Assembly (NCBI RefSeq): GCF_004346685.1
Contig: NZ_SMCO01000029.1
Span: forward strand, 1-33,160
Origin: Sulfurirhabdus autotrophica
GTDB taxonomy: Bacteria > Pseudomonadota > Gammaproteobacteria > Burkholderiales > SMCO01
Reading direction: 5' to 3'
DNA: 33,160 bases
A model generated the notes under the pieces. The model was not told the DNA's origin. It did not search any database and worked only from the letters and a program-made list of their open reading frames with translations. This document shows positions 32,404-33,160 of this stretch, in pieces. Position 1 is the first letter of the stretch. Every line of letters starts with the position of its first letter. A program made the position numbers and the translations under genes.

Positions 32404-32436
32404 TTTCCTCAGCGCCTCCGCGCCTCTGCGGTTAAG
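32404..32436 (-). repeat. Short dispersed repeat, copy b (inverted)
   Basis: On the minus strand it reads TTAACCGCAGAGGCGCGGAG and GCGCTGAGGAAAA. Opposite in direction to copy a, it forms with it a large inverted pair flanking about 100 bases of unassigned sequence. Confidence 0.75.
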
Positions 32437-32529
32437 TTGATTTTTAAGGATGTGATAATGAAGTTAACAATATATTTAGCGTATTTTTTCGCCAAAATTA
32501 AAGTATCTTGAACCAAAGGAATAGCAATC

Positions 32530-32928
32530 ATGAGCGATAAGATATCCAAGAGTAAAGAAGAATGGCAAGCTGAGCTCACGCCAGAGCAATTTCATGTTTG
32601 CCGTGAAAAAGGGACTGAGATGGCTTTTACCGGCGCCTATTGGAACAACAAGGAAAAAGGCATCTACAAATGTGCCTGTTGTGGAGAAGATTTGTTCAGT
32701 TCAGAAACAAAGTATGACTCAGGTACTGGATGGCCAAGTTTTTGGGCGCCGGTTACTGAAGAAAATGTGGCAACTGAAACTGATAAGAGTTTGTTTATGT
32801 CCAGGACGGAAGTGTTGTGCAATAAATGTGGTGCACATCTGGGGCATGTGTTTGAAGGTGGGCCGCAGCCGACTGGGCTACGCTATTGCATTAACTCTCT
32901 TTCACTTAAGTTTGATGAAGATAAATAG
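32530..32928 (+). CDS. msrB: Peptide methionine-R-sulfoxide reductase MsrB
   Basis: Enzyme of 132 residues reducing methionine-R-sulfoxide in proteins, with thioredoxin as donor. Zinc cysteines are C48/C51 and C97/C100. The catalytic Cys120 lies in [14 protein letters not shown] has Thr where some members have the resolving Cys, so another reductant or cysteine may be used. ATG at 32530 follows AAAGGAA. It adds to the oxidative repair functions in the window. It is flanked on both sides by copies of the short dispersed repeat. Confidence 0.95.
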   Translation: MSDKISKSKEEWQAELTPEQFHVCREKGTEMAFTGAYWNNKEKGIYKCACCGEDLFSSETKYDSGTGWPSFWAPVTEENVATETDKSLFMSRTEVLCNKCGAHLGHVFEGGPQPTGLRYCINSLSLKFDEDK

Positions 32929-32955
32929 TTTGATTCGCTATCACATCGGTTTTTT

Positions 32956-32986
32956 CCGCAGAGGTGCGGAGATGCTGAGAAAGACT
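32956..32986 (+). repeat. Short dispersed repeat, copy c
   Basis: CCGCAGAGGTGCGGAGATGC and TGAGAAAGACT, 28 bases after msrB and in the same direction as copy a. Confidence 0.65.
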
Positions 32987-33081
32987 TAGTATCTAATTAC
33001 TTAAAAGTATTGTGCTCTGCCCAATTGTGAAACTGAAACAATAATTGAAATTCAATAATAAAAATAAAGGGTCTTAGGAAG

Positions 33082-33160
33082 TTAAAGCGGGTTTAGTCTC
33101 AACAATTTGAGTAGTCCAAGGTAAAGATTATCACGACGATGATTAAAGCGATATTCAGTT
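33082..33160 (-). CDS. C-terminal end of a probable IS1595-type transposase (partial)
   Basis: An open frame of 25 codons runs off the window edge and ends in TAA. It reads YRFNHRRDNLYLGLLKLLR and NPL. The FRFNRR-like motif near the end resembles the C-terminus of IS1595/ISXO2 transposases. Only this fragment is visible, so the call rests on a short match. Confidence 0.5.
   Translation of the reverse strand, partial: TEYRFNHRRDNLYLGLLKLLRLNPL

Noticed and set aside
32264-32986. CRISPR-like array in the short repeats
   Set aside because: Three diverged copies in mixed directions, unequal spacing and no cas genes.

Overview
The window reads as a chromosomal segment of a betaproteobacterium, most likely Nitrosomonadales (Gallionellaceae, Methylophilaceae or Nitrotoga-like). 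That placement is an inference from gene types (OxyR, SfsA, PilU, Hsp33/Hsp15, Old Yellow Enzyme, FIST protein), moderate GC content and the style of the dispersed hairpin repeats. It was not computed. No rRNA, tRNA or CRISPR array was seen.

Region 1 (about 1-10.9 kb) is accessory in character. A ketohexokinase-like sugar kinase is followed by a VapBC-type toxin-antitoxin pair, a very large bifunctional penicillin-binding protein, a CcdAB pair, a single-polypeptide MmeI-type restriction-modification enzyme, and a HigA antitoxin whose HigB toxin partner is a broken relic. Between these genes lie copies of a structured repeat made of consecutive hairpins. One full copy is at 2146-2375, a fragment at 5879-5923, and two opposed copies form a 485-base element with terminal inverted repeats at 6721-7205. 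Between copies the stem sequences differ but stay self-complementary. This is the most striking structural signal in the window.

Region 2 (11.0-14.4 kb) is an oxidative-stress block: oxyR (with the redox cysteines at the classical positions 199 and 208), rubrerythrin, rubredoxin and an NAD(P)H rubredoxin reductase. Together these make a complete electron chain from NAD(P)H to peroxide, with a plausible OxyR box in front. A perfect 16-bp bidirectional terminator separates the block from a convergent thioredoxin.

Region 3 (14.7-19.5 kb) holds two type IV pilus / type II secretion ATPases (a PilU-like retraction ATPase and a GspE/PilB-family ATPase), sfsA, a short unknown protein, and an unusual arginine-rich protein with repeated DRR/ERR motifs behind a possible winged-helix domain.

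Region 4 (19.6-23.1 kb) is a minus-strand operon of pirin, Old Yellow Enzyme and nitroreductase. It diverges from a LysR regulator, and two palindromes lie in the shared intergenic region. The set suggests handling of electrophiles or quinones.

Region 5 (23.2-28.1 kb) is a series of plus-strand genes: a miniature FimV-like membrane protein, a two-transmembrane helical protein followed by a peptidoglycan-binding/lysozyme-like protein, a TPR protein and a YaiI-family protein. A CapA-family protein lies opposite.

Region 6 (28.1-33.2 kb) has a long AT-rich gap containing a strongly signalled 20-residue hydrophobic ORF. It then has hslO (Hsp33) and hslR (Hsp15) separated by an opposed Panacea/DUF4065 gene, a FIST sensor protein, msrB, three related short repeats, and at the right edge a probable transposase C-terminus. 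Oxidative and proteotoxic stress defence (OxyR, rubrerythrin, thioredoxin, Hsp33, MsrB, OYE, pirin) recurs across the window.
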